This document shows positions 28,984 to 37,973 of a stretch of 64,000 nucleotides of DNA, one piece after another. A model generated the notes under the pieces. The model was not told the DNA's origin and did not search any database. It worked only from the letters and a program-made list of their open reading frames with translations. The translations under genes and the position numbers were made by a program. The stretch is from assembly GCF_000425305.1 (NCBI RefSeq), contig NZ_AUDE01000022.1:29127-93126 (forward strand), given 5' to 3'. The stretch is from Psychroserpens burtonensis DSM 12212 (GTDB lineage: Bacteria; Bacteroidota; Bacteroidia; Flavobacteriales; Flavobacteriaceae). Numbering within the stretch: the stretch's first letter is position 1; each line of letters starts with the position of its first letter.

Positions 28984-30117
28984 TTAGTGATCAAATAGTT
29001 CTTTAAATTTACGAATAGCAAAATTATTATTACTGTAAGATAACTCATAGCATGTTATATCACTAAGCCAATTCATAAATTTAAGCGCATGTTTTTCATT
29101 TGGAGAAATCCATGAGTCTGGAATCAAGGTTTGTAATATGTTTTCTACGGAAATTGGATTTAATTCAGACCTTTTGTTCTCGTCAAACTTTACATAAACA
29201 ATCGTCTTACAATCGAAATTAGAGGTCTTATGATCTAATCTTTGATTTTGAGGGACATACTTGAGGTTCACTTTTTTAGGACCATTAGTATGTGTTCTTA
29301 AGGAATGAAAACCCGGTATTTTTGATTCTAAAAGGCTAAAGGCACCTGTCTTAATTGAGATTGCACTAGGATATCGATATAAATTCATATCCTCATACAT
29401 AGGTGTGAAATCGTCTGCTAATAAATCGAAACCATCGGCCATCAATAGAGCGGATAATGTGCTTTTTCCATTGCCAGAATCTCCAATAATCATAATTGAT
29501 TCTTTGCTATTGGCTATGGTTGAAGCATGAAAAGTAGCAACCCAATTATCAATGATTGTTTTATGAATAGCATTGGTTAATTCTAAAGCAAAACGGCCTT
29601 GTAGGAGATGTAAATCTTTAGTTTTATAATGATTTAAATAGGTGTTATTCCTAAATAAATAGAGGTAATCTTTGTTTTTAAAGATATGAAACTCTTTAAA
29701 GGTGTTGGGCGTGACAGCTGTTTGATGATGCGCTATCTGAGGATGAATGATACTCTGTATTAAGGGCGTTTCAAAATTCACTTTTATTACCGTAGTTTTA
29801 AATTTATAAAACGTTACACAATTTACTTTGGGTATAATAATACGGTTGAGAGGTTCTGTTTTTGTGTGTGTATGTGTGTTTGAATCTATAAGGAAACTCG
29901 AAATGTCATCAAAAAGATCTTGACATTTTGAATCTTCAATTTGCAGAGAGGTCTTTAACTCATCAACAAATGAATTTTGGGTGTCTTCTTTAATATAGAT
30001 ACCAATTAGTGTCCATACACTACTAGACACTATAACATATCTATTAGAGGCTTTAAACCAAAGGAGAAAAGTGTCGTTAATATTACGAACGTGCTTAGGC
30101 GCTAAATTCGTTTTCAA
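28984..30117 (-). CDS. PqqD/RRE-like domain fused to HPr-kinase-like domain
   Basis: The protein has 377 residues. Residues about 12-78 resemble a PqqD/RRE fold: a short beta pair (FLLWFKASNRYVIV), a helix around SSSVWTLIGIY, then two helices (about 50-76) ending in a DDISSFLID pattern. PqqD-type domains bind leader peptides of RiPP precursors. After a THTHTK linker (81-86) comes an HprK-like kinase: FHAST around His198, P-loop GDSGNGKST (212-220) and LLADDF with Asp235/Asp236. It starts 14 bases after the end of a 53-residue peptide gene, so the peptide is the obvious candidate substrate. The RRE assignment is by pattern only. Confidence 0.75.
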   Translation of the reverse strand: MKTNLAPKHVRNINDTFLLWFKASNRYVIVSSSVWTLIGIYIKEDTQNSFVDELKTSLQIEDSKCQDLFDDISSFLIDSNTHTHTKTEPLNRIIIPKVNCVTFYKFKTTVIKVNFETPLIQSIIHPQIAHHQTAVTPNTFKEFHIFKNKDYLYLFRNNTYLNHYKTKDLHLLQGRFALELTNAIHKTIIDNWVATFHASTIANSKESIMIIGDSGNGKSTLSALLMADGFDLLADDFTPMYEDMNLYRYPSAISIKTGAFSLLESKIPGFHSLRTHTNGPKKVNLKYVPQNQRLDHKTSNFDCKTIVYVKFDENKRSELNPISVENILQTLIPDSWISPNEKHALKFMNWLSDITCYELSYSNNNFAIRKFKELFDH

Positions 30118-30131
30118 AATAAAAGATGTGA

Positions 30132-30293
30132 TTAATCAAATGGATTTCCTCCTGGATCAACAGGTGAAGTAGCTTGTGCTTTCTGTGGGTTTAGAATAAG
30201 AAACGTACCCATTGCAGTAAGTGCAGCGTACTTACCCATCTTTTTCATGGCTTCTTTACGAGTGATTTGATCTTGAGGACTATTTCTTTTCAT
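30132..30293 (-). CDS. 53-residue exported peptide, candidate RiPP-like precursor
   Basis: This frame is shorter than common ORF cut-offs. It encodes 53 residues: a charged N-terminus with TRKEAMKKMG (11-20), a hydrophobic stretch KYAALTAMGTFLILN (21-35), an AQA signal-peptidase-like site (39-41) and a 12-residue tail, TSPVDPGGNPFD (42-53). The start ATG is 20 bases after a TACTTTTG box, and the stop is 14 bases before the RRE-kinase gene. Leader-like half, small Gly/Pro-rich tail and RRE/kinase neighbour are what a ribosomally made, modified peptide would look like. The alternative is a small exported protein of unrelated role. No signature residue pattern of lanthipeptides, graspetides or lasso peptides is visible. 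Confidence 0.7.
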   Translation of the reverse strand: MKRNSPQDQITRKEAMKKMGKYAALTAMGTFLILNPQKAQATSPVDPGGNPFD

Positions 30294-30612
30294 TATATAA
30301 AAATATAGGGTTCAAAAGTAAGTAAAAATTTAGAATTTAAAAATGTTATCTGTTTAATTTTGATTAGAAATCTTGTAATAATTGGCTATGGAGCTAATTA
30401 TTAGCTATTATTCGAAAATTTAATTATATACCTAACTACTTAGGTGAGACATGGTTGCCAGTTTTTTTTAATAATACCATTAAAATAGAAGTTAAAAGTT
30501 AATTTATTTGGACTGGTAATAACCTTATGCTTTGAATTTTTGATGAGTATTCGTGCTGTATTTACAATGTATAAATAGGCTATTAACTGTGTTCTTTTAA
30601 GTCAATAATAAA
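30294..30612. other. intergenic region, mostly featureless
   Basis: This AT-rich stretch separates the peptide gene's promoter from the terminator of the large secreted protein. Apart from the TACTTTTG box at its left end I see no reading frame, tRNA or repeat; a long 5' leader would be possible only if the promoter lay further upstream than the box reported here. Confidence 0.5.
30313..30320 (-). promoter_or_regulatory. -7 box of the peptide-kinase-nucleotidyltransferase unit
   Basis: The minus strand reads TACTTTTG, an exact TAnnTTTG match, 20 bases before the ATG of the 53-residue peptide. A clear -33 TTTG was not found. Confidence 0.45.
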
Positions 30613-30640
30613 AAAACGTATTCTGTAAAGAATACGTTTT
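30613..30640 (-). terminator. terminator after the large T9SS cargo gene
   Basis: AAAACGTATTC (30613-30623) and GAATACGTTTT (30630-30640) form an 11-base stem with a 6-base loop. On the minus strand the stem runs into a T-rich tract. It lies 25 bases after the stop of the 1182-residue gene. Confidence 0.8.
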
Positions 30641-30664
30641 TAAATAATTTGTAATACGGTATTG

Positions 30665-33600
30665 TTATTTGATAATCACTTTTTTAGATTTTTGTTGCAG
30701 TCCATTATTTAATTTAACAACATAAATACCAGATGTAAATCCTGAGATATCAATTTGATTAGAATTGCGTGAAGTATCTAATTTAGAGTTTAAGATCATT
30801 CGACCTTGAATATCATAAATTTCAACTGTGGTATTGTTCTCAAGTGCTCCTTTTATAAATAAGATCTTAGGCGTTTTCGTTGTGTAAATTTGAATAGTTT
30901 CAAAGTTGTTTTCTGAAGTTGATAAAGCATCTGCAGTAAACCTTAAGAAGAAACGTCCTGTTCCTAATAAGTTCGTACTTGGAGTGAAAACATATTCCGA
31001 AGTATTTAATAATGTAAACGTATTCGTTAACGTGTCTTCCAAATACACCTCAATACCTTCTGGTATATCCATTTCTAAAATACCTATTGTTAGTTGTTCG
31101 CCTTGATTAGCATTAACTCCTAAAGGAATAACGACAGTGTTTAAAGCAGTGTAATTAACAGATTGAACTGCTAAATCTAAGCCTGAGTTATCAGTGACTA
31201 AGTGCGAAAATATGGCAAACTCTGGTGCTTGACCTTGGAACATTCCAGAGTCGTAACCAGCATCCATACTCAATGTTGCATTATTATTGAAATAAATATC
31301 GGTTCTAAATGCATCAGTATCACTAGTCATTTCAAGTTTCACATGTGCCAGATCGACCTCGCTAACTCGTCCTACAACAAAGTCATCTGTAGTTCCGATA
31401 GAACGGGATGCAGCATCAAAAATAATGGTACCGCCCCCAACTTTGGAAGTTACCAAAAATCCTTGGCCTGGTGCAATCAATGCTGATGGATTAGCATCAG
31501 AATAGGCTTGATTCCAAATTGTAAATCCGTCTGTTGCTGAGCCATCATAGCCATAAACGCCAGAATTTGAAGCGCTAAATTCACTGTTATTATCTGATAA
31601 GAAGTCTGAAAGCTTAATATAGGAAGGGTAAGGATTACCAATTAAATTGAAATCAGTTCCAGTGCCTACCGCTATTGGGACTAATTTGGTTGTGGTTTCT
31701 ACATTACCAACAAATCTAAATGCAGATCCTGTTGCTGCCGTAGAGGCTGTTCTATATCCAATTCCTGCTTCAATAAGAGAACCGTCGTCTGCGGTTGTGT
31801 AATTGATATAATCATTGGTGTCTTTATCAAAAGGGCCAAACAAGAACGAAGATACACCATCAATTGTTCCTGATGGTACATCTGGATTAGCAGTTCTAAA
31901 TTCTAAAAATGTTTGATTGGTATTTGTAACAGGTGCTGCAATTAAATCGTTCTTACCTGTAGAAGAACCTGTATCGGCTAATTGGTTGACATGGCGATTA
32001 TAAATGACTTCACCTCTTACGTTATTAGAAATCAAACTAGAGTAACTTGTAGACGCTGAGTTTAATTCAATGACACCAAAATTGACGATACCTGTGTTAG
32101 CTTTTATAGACTGTCCAAATGAGACTATTGTTGTCGCAGCTTCATCAACATATAAATTATTGACTTGAATGTTGGTGCCTATATTATAGGTGCCATCAAG
32201 AACATACGCATTGTCGCTTCCTGTTGTGTTAGACGGAGCATTTGGAGACCAACCGTTATCTACATAGAGTAAGCCGTCAAACGCGCTTGTTAATTTGAAG
32301 TTATCAAATCCAGAGAAGTGTGTAACACCGTTATCCCTTATACTTAACTGTAACCCAACAGTGGTAGTTCCATCCGGGATGTCTAAGCGAACAATGCCTT
32401 CATCAGACTCTACAGGACCATTACCATCAAATAAAAGGATGCTAGCTTGAGGTATTCCATCTAGTACTAAATTATAACGTACATCATCACTGTTATTAGT
32501 GAAATTTTCGACATCCCATTCGAAACTAACTCCAACATTTTCAAAGCTGCTTACGTCAACGTTAACAAATGTTATGGTTGCAAAACCACTTGTTCCGTTT
32601 CCTTCGTCATTCAAATCATTTTCACCTAAAATATTATTTGAGAATAAATTATTATCAAGTGGTGAAGCGTTTACGATGTCAATAACACCAAAATAACCAT
32701 CTATTCCCCAACCATTATCAAATGTCGGTACATCGGTTGCATAAGTCCATTCTGGTAAAGAGCCATCAAAATCTTGGATTGCAATGGTGATTAATGGACC
32801 ATCAATATCAAATGGATTACTTATGGCTGATATTAGACCTCCTCCAAACGTTAAAAGTGTTGTTTCGGTTTCCTGTTCAGAAAATATAATGGTATTCAAT
32901 GTTGCAAAACCGTTAATCATTGTATATTCAATTATGGATGGCTCTAAAGAACCAGCTGCTATAACAGAGAAATCACTGTTATAATCTAAATCGTGGCTAC
33001 CATTATCATCAACAGCCAAAACTGTTGGAAAAGGGGTCATGATTTCAAATTGAAATGAATTCGTGGGCTGTTGGTCAAACGTTAATGCACTGACGATAAC
33101 TTCAATTCTGTTATCATCACCAAATATTGGTGTTGATGCACCACCGGCATCGAATGCAGTAAAAGTAGAGCCAGAAACTGCATCAGCAACAGCGGTATTA
33201 ATAATGAGCTCGATTTGTTGATTATCATTTACAATATTTTTGAATGTTGCATAGACCGCAAAAGCTTTAGAATTATCATCTAGTGCAATCAATCCACTAC
33301 CTGAATTTATAGCACTAAAATCTATATTACCCGAAACAGAGTTAATCTCACCTATATTTGTTGTACCATCAAATAGGGCTAATGCAGCAATATATTCAAA
33401 ATTATTAACGGTAAATGATAAGTCTGTAAGTGCTGTACCTAAAGCATCTGAATCTAATAAGTCATTTCCACCATCTTGAATAAGAAATTCACCTATTTGT
33501 ATTGAATTAGACGTAGTTAGTCCTGATGTTGCATTGTTCTCGATATAGTTGATGTTATCCGTAGGGTCAAAATTACTAGAGACTATATTTGATTCTGTGC

Positions 33601-34213
33601 TGTTAGGAGTTGTAGTGGTAATATTTCCGAGTAATCGAATGCCAGGATTGCTAATCCCAAAATCAGACCAAGCAGTTTCGCCTATTACTCGAAACCATCC
33701 TGAACTAGTTGTTGATCCCCAAGCATAAATTCTAAAAGTGATTGTTCCGGAAATACCGGAATTTATGTTAAGACTGTTAAAGTTATAAATAGTCGTAGTT
33801 GTTGAAGCGCTTTGTAAAGCATTAACGGCTATGCCAGTAGTAGCAAAATTATCTAAACTGTAAAATAACTGCCAATTGACTGGCCCTGAAGTGCTTCTTC
33901 TTAATTTAAGGTCTAATTCTGTAATTTCTATATCATTACTGGCATTAGAGGTAACTGACCATTGTAAATATTCATTATTGGCCTCAGCATTAGCTAGACT
34001 TGCCTCATCCCAGTTTCTGGTTGAAAAATTTGAGCTTCCTGTATGTTGTATTACTCCTGCACCTCTAATAATTCCTACCGATGAAATTGAAGGATCGTTT
34101 CCTGTTGCTGTTGGTCCAATAACATTAGCTCTATCAATTGTAACAAGGGTGGATTGACTGAATCCAATAGCAAAAAAGAAAAATGCTAATAATACTAAGT
34201 AGTTGTTTTTCAT
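30665..34213 (-). CDS. large secreted protein with type IX secretion C-terminal sorting domain
   Basis: This 1182-residue protein has a Sec signal (about 1-19, ending near GFSQ), long beta-rich Asn/Thr/Ser/Asp-rich middle regions and a C-terminal type A T9SS sorting domain (about 1105-1182; VEIYDIQGRMI, then SGIYVVKLNN and a KKVIIK end). Such proteins cross the outer membrane through the Por/T9SS machinery and are released or anchored at the surface. The central sequence (about 640-720 and 770-960) resembles the beta-sandwich/beta-helix scaffolds of flavobacterial surface proteins; I see no catalytic motif, so adhesion or matrix function is more likely than an enzyme. It has its own promoter and terminator. 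Confidence 0.88.
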   Translation of the reverse strand: MKNNYLVLLAFFFFAIGFSQSTLVTIDRANVIGPTATGNDPSISSVGIIRGAGVIQHTGSSNFSTRNWDEASLANAEANNEYLQWSVTSNASNDIEITELDLKLRRSTSGPVNWQLFYSLDNFATTGIAVNALQSASTTTTIYNFNSLNINSGISGTITFRIYAWGSTTSSGWFRVIGETAWSDFGISNPGIRLLGNITTTTPNSTESNIVSSNFDPTDNINYIENNATSGLTTSNSIQIGEFLIQDGGNDLLDSDALGTALTDLSFTVNNFEYIAALALFDGTTNIGEINSVSGNIDFSAINSGSGLIALDDNSKAFAVYATFKNIVNDNQQIELIINTAVADAVSGSTFTAFDAGGASTPIFGDDNRIEVIVSALTFDQQPTNSFQFEIMTPFPTVLAVDDNGSHDLDYNSDFSVIAAGSLEPSIIEYTMINGFATLNTIIFSEQETETTLLTFGGGLISAISNPFDIDGPLITIAIQDFDGSLPEWTYATDVPTFDNGWGIDGYFGVIDIVNASPLDNNLFSNNILGENDLNDEGNGTSGFATITFVNVDVSSFENVGVSFEWDVENFTNNSDDVRYNLVLDGIPQASILLFDGNGPVESDEGIVRLDIPDGTTTVGLQLSIRDNGVTHFSGFDNFKLTSAFDGLLYVDNGWSPNAPSNTTGSDNAYVLDGTYNIGTNIQVNNLYVDEAATTIVSFGQSIKANTGIVNFGVIELNSASTSYSSLISNNVRGEVIYNRHVNQLADTGSSTGKNDLIAAPVTNTNQTFLEFRTANPDVPSGTIDGVSSFLFGPFDKDTNDYINYTTADDGSLIEAGIGYRTASTAATGSAFRFVGNVETTTKLVPIAVGTGTDFNLIGNPYPSYIKLSDFLSDNNSEFSASNSGVYGYDGSATDGFTIWNQAYSDANPSALIAPGQGFLVTSKVGGGTIIFDAASRSIGTTDDFVVGRVSEVDLAHVKLEMTSDTDAFRTDIYFNNNATLSMDAGYDSGMFQGQAPEFAIFSHLVTDNSGLDLAVQSVNYTALNTVVIPLGVNANQGEQLTIGILEMDIPEGIEVYLEDTLTNTFTLLNTSEYVFTPSTNLLGTGRFFLRFTADALSTSENNFETIQIYTTKTPKILFIKGALENNTTVEIYDIQGRMILNSKLDTSRNSNQIDISGFTSGIYVVKLNNGLQQKSKKVIIK

Positions 34214-34289
34214 AACTTTAATAATTTTAGTTCTACTATGCTTTTATTTAATCTTTAAACCAGTTATTCAGTAGATTGAGGAAAACGTT

Positions 34290-34297
34290 CAAAGATA
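34290..34297 (-). promoter_or_regulatory. -7 box of the T9SS cargo gene
   Basis: The minus strand reads TATCTTTG, an exact TAnnTTTG match, leaving a leader of about 70 bases before the start codon. Confidence 0.4.
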
Positions 34298-34436
34298 GTA
34301 AAAGATATGTGTGGGAAAAATTAATTATTTGTTTTTGTAGAGGAATTCACTTAGAAGAAGTTTTTTTCTTACATATTATAATTAATATCCGTATAATTTG
34401 AGCGCCAAATAGTTCTATTTTCGTTAGAAACTCAAT

Positions 34437-34455
34437 TATATTTGGAATATATTTG
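34437..34455 (+). promoter_or_regulatory. tandem -7 boxes at the head of the polysaccharide locus
   Basis: TATATTTG occurs twice, at 34437-34444 and 34448-34455, offset by 11 bases, about 56-67 bases before the first gene of the locus. Both match TAnnTTTG exactly; two staggered start sites are possible. No good -33 TTTG is visible for either. Confidence 0.5.
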
Positions 34456-34510
34456 CCTCAAGATTAACACGATTACTTAACAAAAAAAGCACATTGTAAT
34501 CAATGTCCTA

Positions 34511-35752
34511 TTGATGAATAAAGAGACTCTTAAAATAAGTAAATCCCAACTTAATGGGCAAGTAAGATTAAGTGGTGCAAAAAACAGTGCGCTTAAACTC
34601 TTGACAGCTTCAGTTCTTACCAATGGAGCGGTTGAGATTTTAAATTCGCCTAATGGACTTTTAGATATGCAGGTGCATATTAAAATGCTTAATCAAATGG
34701 GTAAGACCTGTGTTGAAGGTGAGAGATATTTAAAAATCACCGAAAGCAAATTAAATCCGGAGTTACTATGGGATGAGCGCTCTATTAGAAATTCACTTTT
34801 AATTTTAGGGTCGTTAACTACACGATTTGGAAATGGTAAAGTGCCGCTTCCTGGTGGATGTCCCTTAGGTGATAGAAAGTATGATCTACATATTATGCTT
34901 TTAGAAAAATTTGGAGCAAAAGTTTGGGAGGAAGATGGTTATTTGTGCACTAAAAGTGAAGGTAGATTAACAGGATGTGAGATTCATTTACCTATGAGGT
35001 CTACAGGAGCAACAGAAAATGCTATTTTATGTGCTTCATTAGCTATTGGTACTTCAATAATTTGGAATCCACATATCAGGCCAGAGATTATTGACCTAGT
35101 TACTATGCTCAATAAAATGGGAGCTAATATTAAAGTCTATGGTCAAAAATGTATTATTGTTGAAGGCGTTGAGTCTTTAGGAGGTGTTAAGCATCAAGTT
35201 ATTTCGGATAATATGGAAGCGTTAACTTGGGCGATTGGTGCTGTTGTAACTCAAGGCGATGTTGAGATTTTAGATTTTCCTTTTGAACATTTAGAAGTTC
35301 CTTTAGTACATTTAAGAGAGAGTGGAATGCAATTTTATAGAGGTGAAAACTCCCTTATTGTTAGAGGAGGTGAAGCATATCCAATTGATATAAGTACTGG
35401 GCCTTATCCGGGAATTAATTCAGATATGCAACCCTTGTTTGCCGTTTACGGAGCAACATCAAAAGGTGAATCTCGTATTATCGATTTAAGATTTCCTGGA
35501 CGCTATGGTTATGCTGAAGAATTAGCAAAAATGGGTGTGAAGTATGAAATTGCTGGTGGACTTTTAAAAATTCACGGCGGAAATTCGCTTAAAGGAGCTA
35601 AAGTAAAAGCCTTAGATCTAAGAGCAGGAATCGCGCTGTTGTTAGCTGGTATGACCGCTGATGGTGTCACCGAAATTGAAGACTCATGGCAAATCGGGCG
35701 TGGTTACGAAAATTTACATGGTAAATTGAAAGGCTTAGGAGTTGAGATTTAA
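34511..35752 (+). CDS. MurA-like UDP-GlcNAc 1-carboxyvinyltransferase paralogue
   Basis: This 413-residue enzyme belongs to the EPSP-synthase/MurA superfamily. Lys24-Asn25 (SGAKNSAL) matches the K22-N23 pair of MurA, Cys117 in LPGGCPLG corresponds to the catalytic, fosfomycin-targeted Cys115, and NSDMQPLF holds the general-base Asp. It should transfer enolpyruvate from PEP to the 3-OH of a UDP-amino sugar. It opens a surface-polysaccharide locus that also contains a MurB homologue, and its sequence between motifs differs from the MurA I would expect as housekeeping in this group. It is therefore probably a dedicated paralogue, but the genome's other copy is outside the window. Confidence 0.85.
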   Translation: MMNKETLKISKSQLNGQVRLSGAKNSALKLLTASVLTNGAVEILNSPNGLLDMQVHIKMLNQMGKTCVEGERYLKITESKLNPELLWDERSIRNSLLILGSLTTRFGNGKVPLPGGCPLGDRKYDLHIMLLEKFGAKVWEEDGYLCTKSEGRLTGCEIHLPMRSTGATENAILCASLAIGTSIIWNPHIRPEIIDLVTMLNKMGANIKVYGQKCIIVEGVESLGGVKHQVISDNMEALTWAIGAVVTQGDVEILDFPFEHLEVPLVHLRESGMQFYRGENSLIVRGGEAYPIDISTGPYPGINSDMQPLFAVYGATSKGESRIIDLRFPGRYGYAEELAKMGVKYEIAGGLLKIHGGNSLKGAKVKALDLRAGIALLLAGMTADGVTEIEDSWQIGRGYENLHGKLKGLGVEI

Positions 35753-35761
35753 TGTTATTAT

Positions 35762-36676
35762 ATGAAAGTTTACTTACACTTAGGGGTACATAAAACAGGA
35801 TCTTCTTTTCTGCAAAAAGAATTTTTTTCAGAATACAAAAATCAAATATTGTTTATTGATAGATCTAATTTGTTAGAATTTAAAAGTTATATTTTACATA
35901 CTGATGATTTTGCTTTTCAATCTGAAAAGGCTCTTGATATTTTTAATTCTATTGTAAGTAACTCTGAGTCACGTGATCGTGTTATCTTGTCCGATGAAGA
36001 ATTCTACGGTAATCCGTTTATGGGAGTGTTAGATAGAAAACGGAATATCGATAGATTGATTAATGTATTTGGGGATTCTCTTCATGTACTGATGTTTATT
36101 AGAAATCAACAATCGTTACTCCATAGTTTGTATAAGCAATATGTTAAAACAGGTGGCATAGCTAATTTTAGTAGCTTTATTAGTTATAAGCGGTATCCTC
36201 TATTTTTTAATATAGATTACCTAAAATATGACAAGTATCTCAATTATCTTAAATTTAAATTAGGGCAAAGCAGAATTAAGGTTTTGCTATATGAAGAGTT
36301 TATAAATAATAAGCAAGGAATATTACAGGAAATAGATTCTTTTGTTAAAAATGAGGTGTCGAATTATGAGTTTTTACCAAAAAAAGATATTAGAGTTAAT
36401 TCATCTCTTAAAAGTGGTAATGTTCCTATTATGAGGTTTTTCAATAAGCTAACTAAAAGTCCTAAAGAACCGTTTTTGCTTTTTCATATAATATTTCACA
36501 AGGCCATTAGGAAATTTCTTGTAAAACTGAATTTTGAGTTTTTAAGAAAAAGAAAATTCTTTTTAACTGATGAATTGAGTATAGAAGACATTAAAGAATC
36601 TAACTACAATTTAAAAAAGCAATTTAAAGAGCTTAAGATTGAAGAAAATAATTATTTAATTCGAAAAGCGACCTAA
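35762..36676 (+). CDS. sulfotransferase-family protein
   Basis: This 304-residue protein begins with a PAPS-binding loop, LGVHKTGSSFLQK (residues 7-19), and has a 3'-phosphate-type segment MFIRNQQSLLHSLYKQYV near 114-131 with the conserved Arg and Ser. It probably sulfates a sugar of the polysaccharide encoded by this locus; sulfated glycans are common in marine bacteria. It follows the MurA paralogue after 9 bases and precedes the flippase by 3 bases. The C-terminal third is basic and less conserved. Confidence 0.8.
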   Translation: MKVYLHLGVHKTGSSFLQKEFFSEYKNQILFIDRSNLLEFKSYILHTDDFAFQSEKALDIFNSIVSNSESRDRVILSDEEFYGNPFMGVLDRKRNIDRLINVFGDSLHVLMFIRNQQSLLHSLYKQYVKTGGIANFSSFISYKRYPLFFNIDYLKYDKYLNYLKFKLGQSRIKVLLYEEFINNKQGILQEIDSFVKNEVSNYEFLPKKDIRVNSSLKSGNVPIMRFFNKLTKSPKEPFLLFHIIFHKAIRKFLVKLNFEFLRKRKFFLTDELSIEDIKESNYNLKKQFKELKIEENNYLIRKAT

Positions 36677-36679
36677 ACA

Positions 36680-37972
36680 ATGATAGGTTTTATTAAAGAT
36701 GTTTTTAGTGTTGGTGTTTCAAAATTTGCTATTATAATTTTTGGGCTTATAACCTCTATAATTATAGCTAGGGTTTTAGGTCCTGAAAAAAATGGTATAA
36801 TAGCTGCGTTAATGGTCTATCCTTCTTTATTCATGGCAATTGGGTCTCTAGGAGTAAGACAATCTACCACCTATTTTTTGGGTAAAGAAATTTTTAGTGA
36901 AAATCAAATTAAAAAGGCAATTACTCAAATATGGTTCTTCACTACTATATTTAGTGTTTTAGTTTGTTATTTTTTAATGACTGAATTAAGTAAATCTAGT
37001 GAAAACAAAACACTAGTTTATTTAGCTCTAATTCCAATACCATTTGCATTATTTAACACCTATAACTCAGGTGTCTTTTTAGGTAAAAATCAAATAAAGG
37101 AATTCAATAAAGTCAATTGGATTCCTCCTCTCATCGTCTTAGTCTTAACTATTGTTTTTGTATCACTATATACTCTTGATGTTAAAGGGTACCTTATAGC
37201 ATTGATAGGAGGTCCAATGTTTATCTCATTGTTATTGCTTTTCAAAAATAAGTTTATTAATTCATTTAGCTTAAAATTCAATTGGAAGGTTATAATCCCA
37301 ATGATAAAGCTAGGAAGTGTATATGCAGTTGCACTTTTGTTTATTAGTTTAAATGCTAAATTAGATGTGATTATTTTAGATTGGTTAAGCACAGATTATG
37401 AAACAGGAATTTATTCAAAAGGTTATTCTGTAGGTAATTATTTATTACAAATCCCTTGGATGTTAAATACTATTGTGTTTACCAGAAGCGCAATTGCTAA
37501 AAACGATATTGAATTTTCAAAAAAGGTATGTCAACTTTTGAGAGTAGCTTCTGTAGTAATACTATTTTTGGCTCTAATTTTATTTTTGCTTTCAGATTTT
37601 ATAATTGTACTTATGTTTGGTGAAGAATATAGGGAGAGTTCTTCAGTTCTAAAATTTTTACTTTTTGGTGTCTTGTTTCTTTCTCTTTTCAAAATCTTAA
37701 ATCAAGATTTAGCAGGTAAAGGAAAACCTTGGATTTCTATGAAAGCCATGATACCAGGACTAATCGTTAACATTACTCTTAATATATTTCTTATTCCAAA
37801 ATATGGAGCTATTGGTGCCGCTTTTGCATCCTCCGTTAGTTATTGTGTAGCAATCCTTCTCTTTTTTCATTTTTATAGTTTAGTGACAAATATGAAAATT
37901 AAAGATATGTTTAGGTACAAAAAAACCGATTTTCAACCCATTGTTCAACTCCTTAAAAAATTAAAATCTTAA
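36680..37972 (+). CDS. Wzx-type oligosaccharide flippase
   Basis: This 430-residue polytopic membrane protein has about 12-14 helices and the N-terminal pattern of the polysaccharide-specific transport (MOP) family (VGVSKFAIIIFGLITSIIIARVLGPEKNG). Such flippases move undecaprenyl-diphosphate-linked repeat units to the periplasmic side for polymerisation by Wzy. Together with the polymerase at 46807 and the Wza/Wzc pair at 56669-59760 it defines a Wzx/Wzy-dependent pathway. Confidence 0.92.
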   Translation: MIGFIKDVFSVGVSKFAIIIFGLITSIIIARVLGPEKNGIIAALMVYPSLFMAIGSLGVRQSTTYFLGKEIFSENQIKKAITQIWFFTTIFSVLVCYFLMTELSKSSENKTLVYLALIPIPFALFNTYNSGVFLGKNQIKEFNKVNWIPPLIVLVLTIVFVSLYTLDVKGYLIALIGGPMFISLLLLFKNKFINSFSLKFNWKVIIPMIKLGSVYAVALLFISLNAKLDVIILDWLSTDYETGIYSKGYSVGNYLLQIPWMLNTIVFTRSAIAKNDIEFSKKVCQLLRVASVVILFLALILFLLSDFIIVLMFGEEYRESSSVLKFLLFGVLFLSLFKILNQDLAGKGKPWISMKAMIPGLIVNITLNIFLIPKYGAIGAAFASSVSYCVAILLFFHFYSLVTNMKIKDMFRYKKTDFQPIVQLLKKLKS

Positions 37973-37973
37973 C

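Noticed and set aside
32499..32984. Plus-strand frames inside the T9SS cargo gene
   Set aside because: Low-complexity shadows of an uninterrupted 1182-codon gene with signal peptide and sorting domain; the same holds for the other opposite-strand frames in the window.
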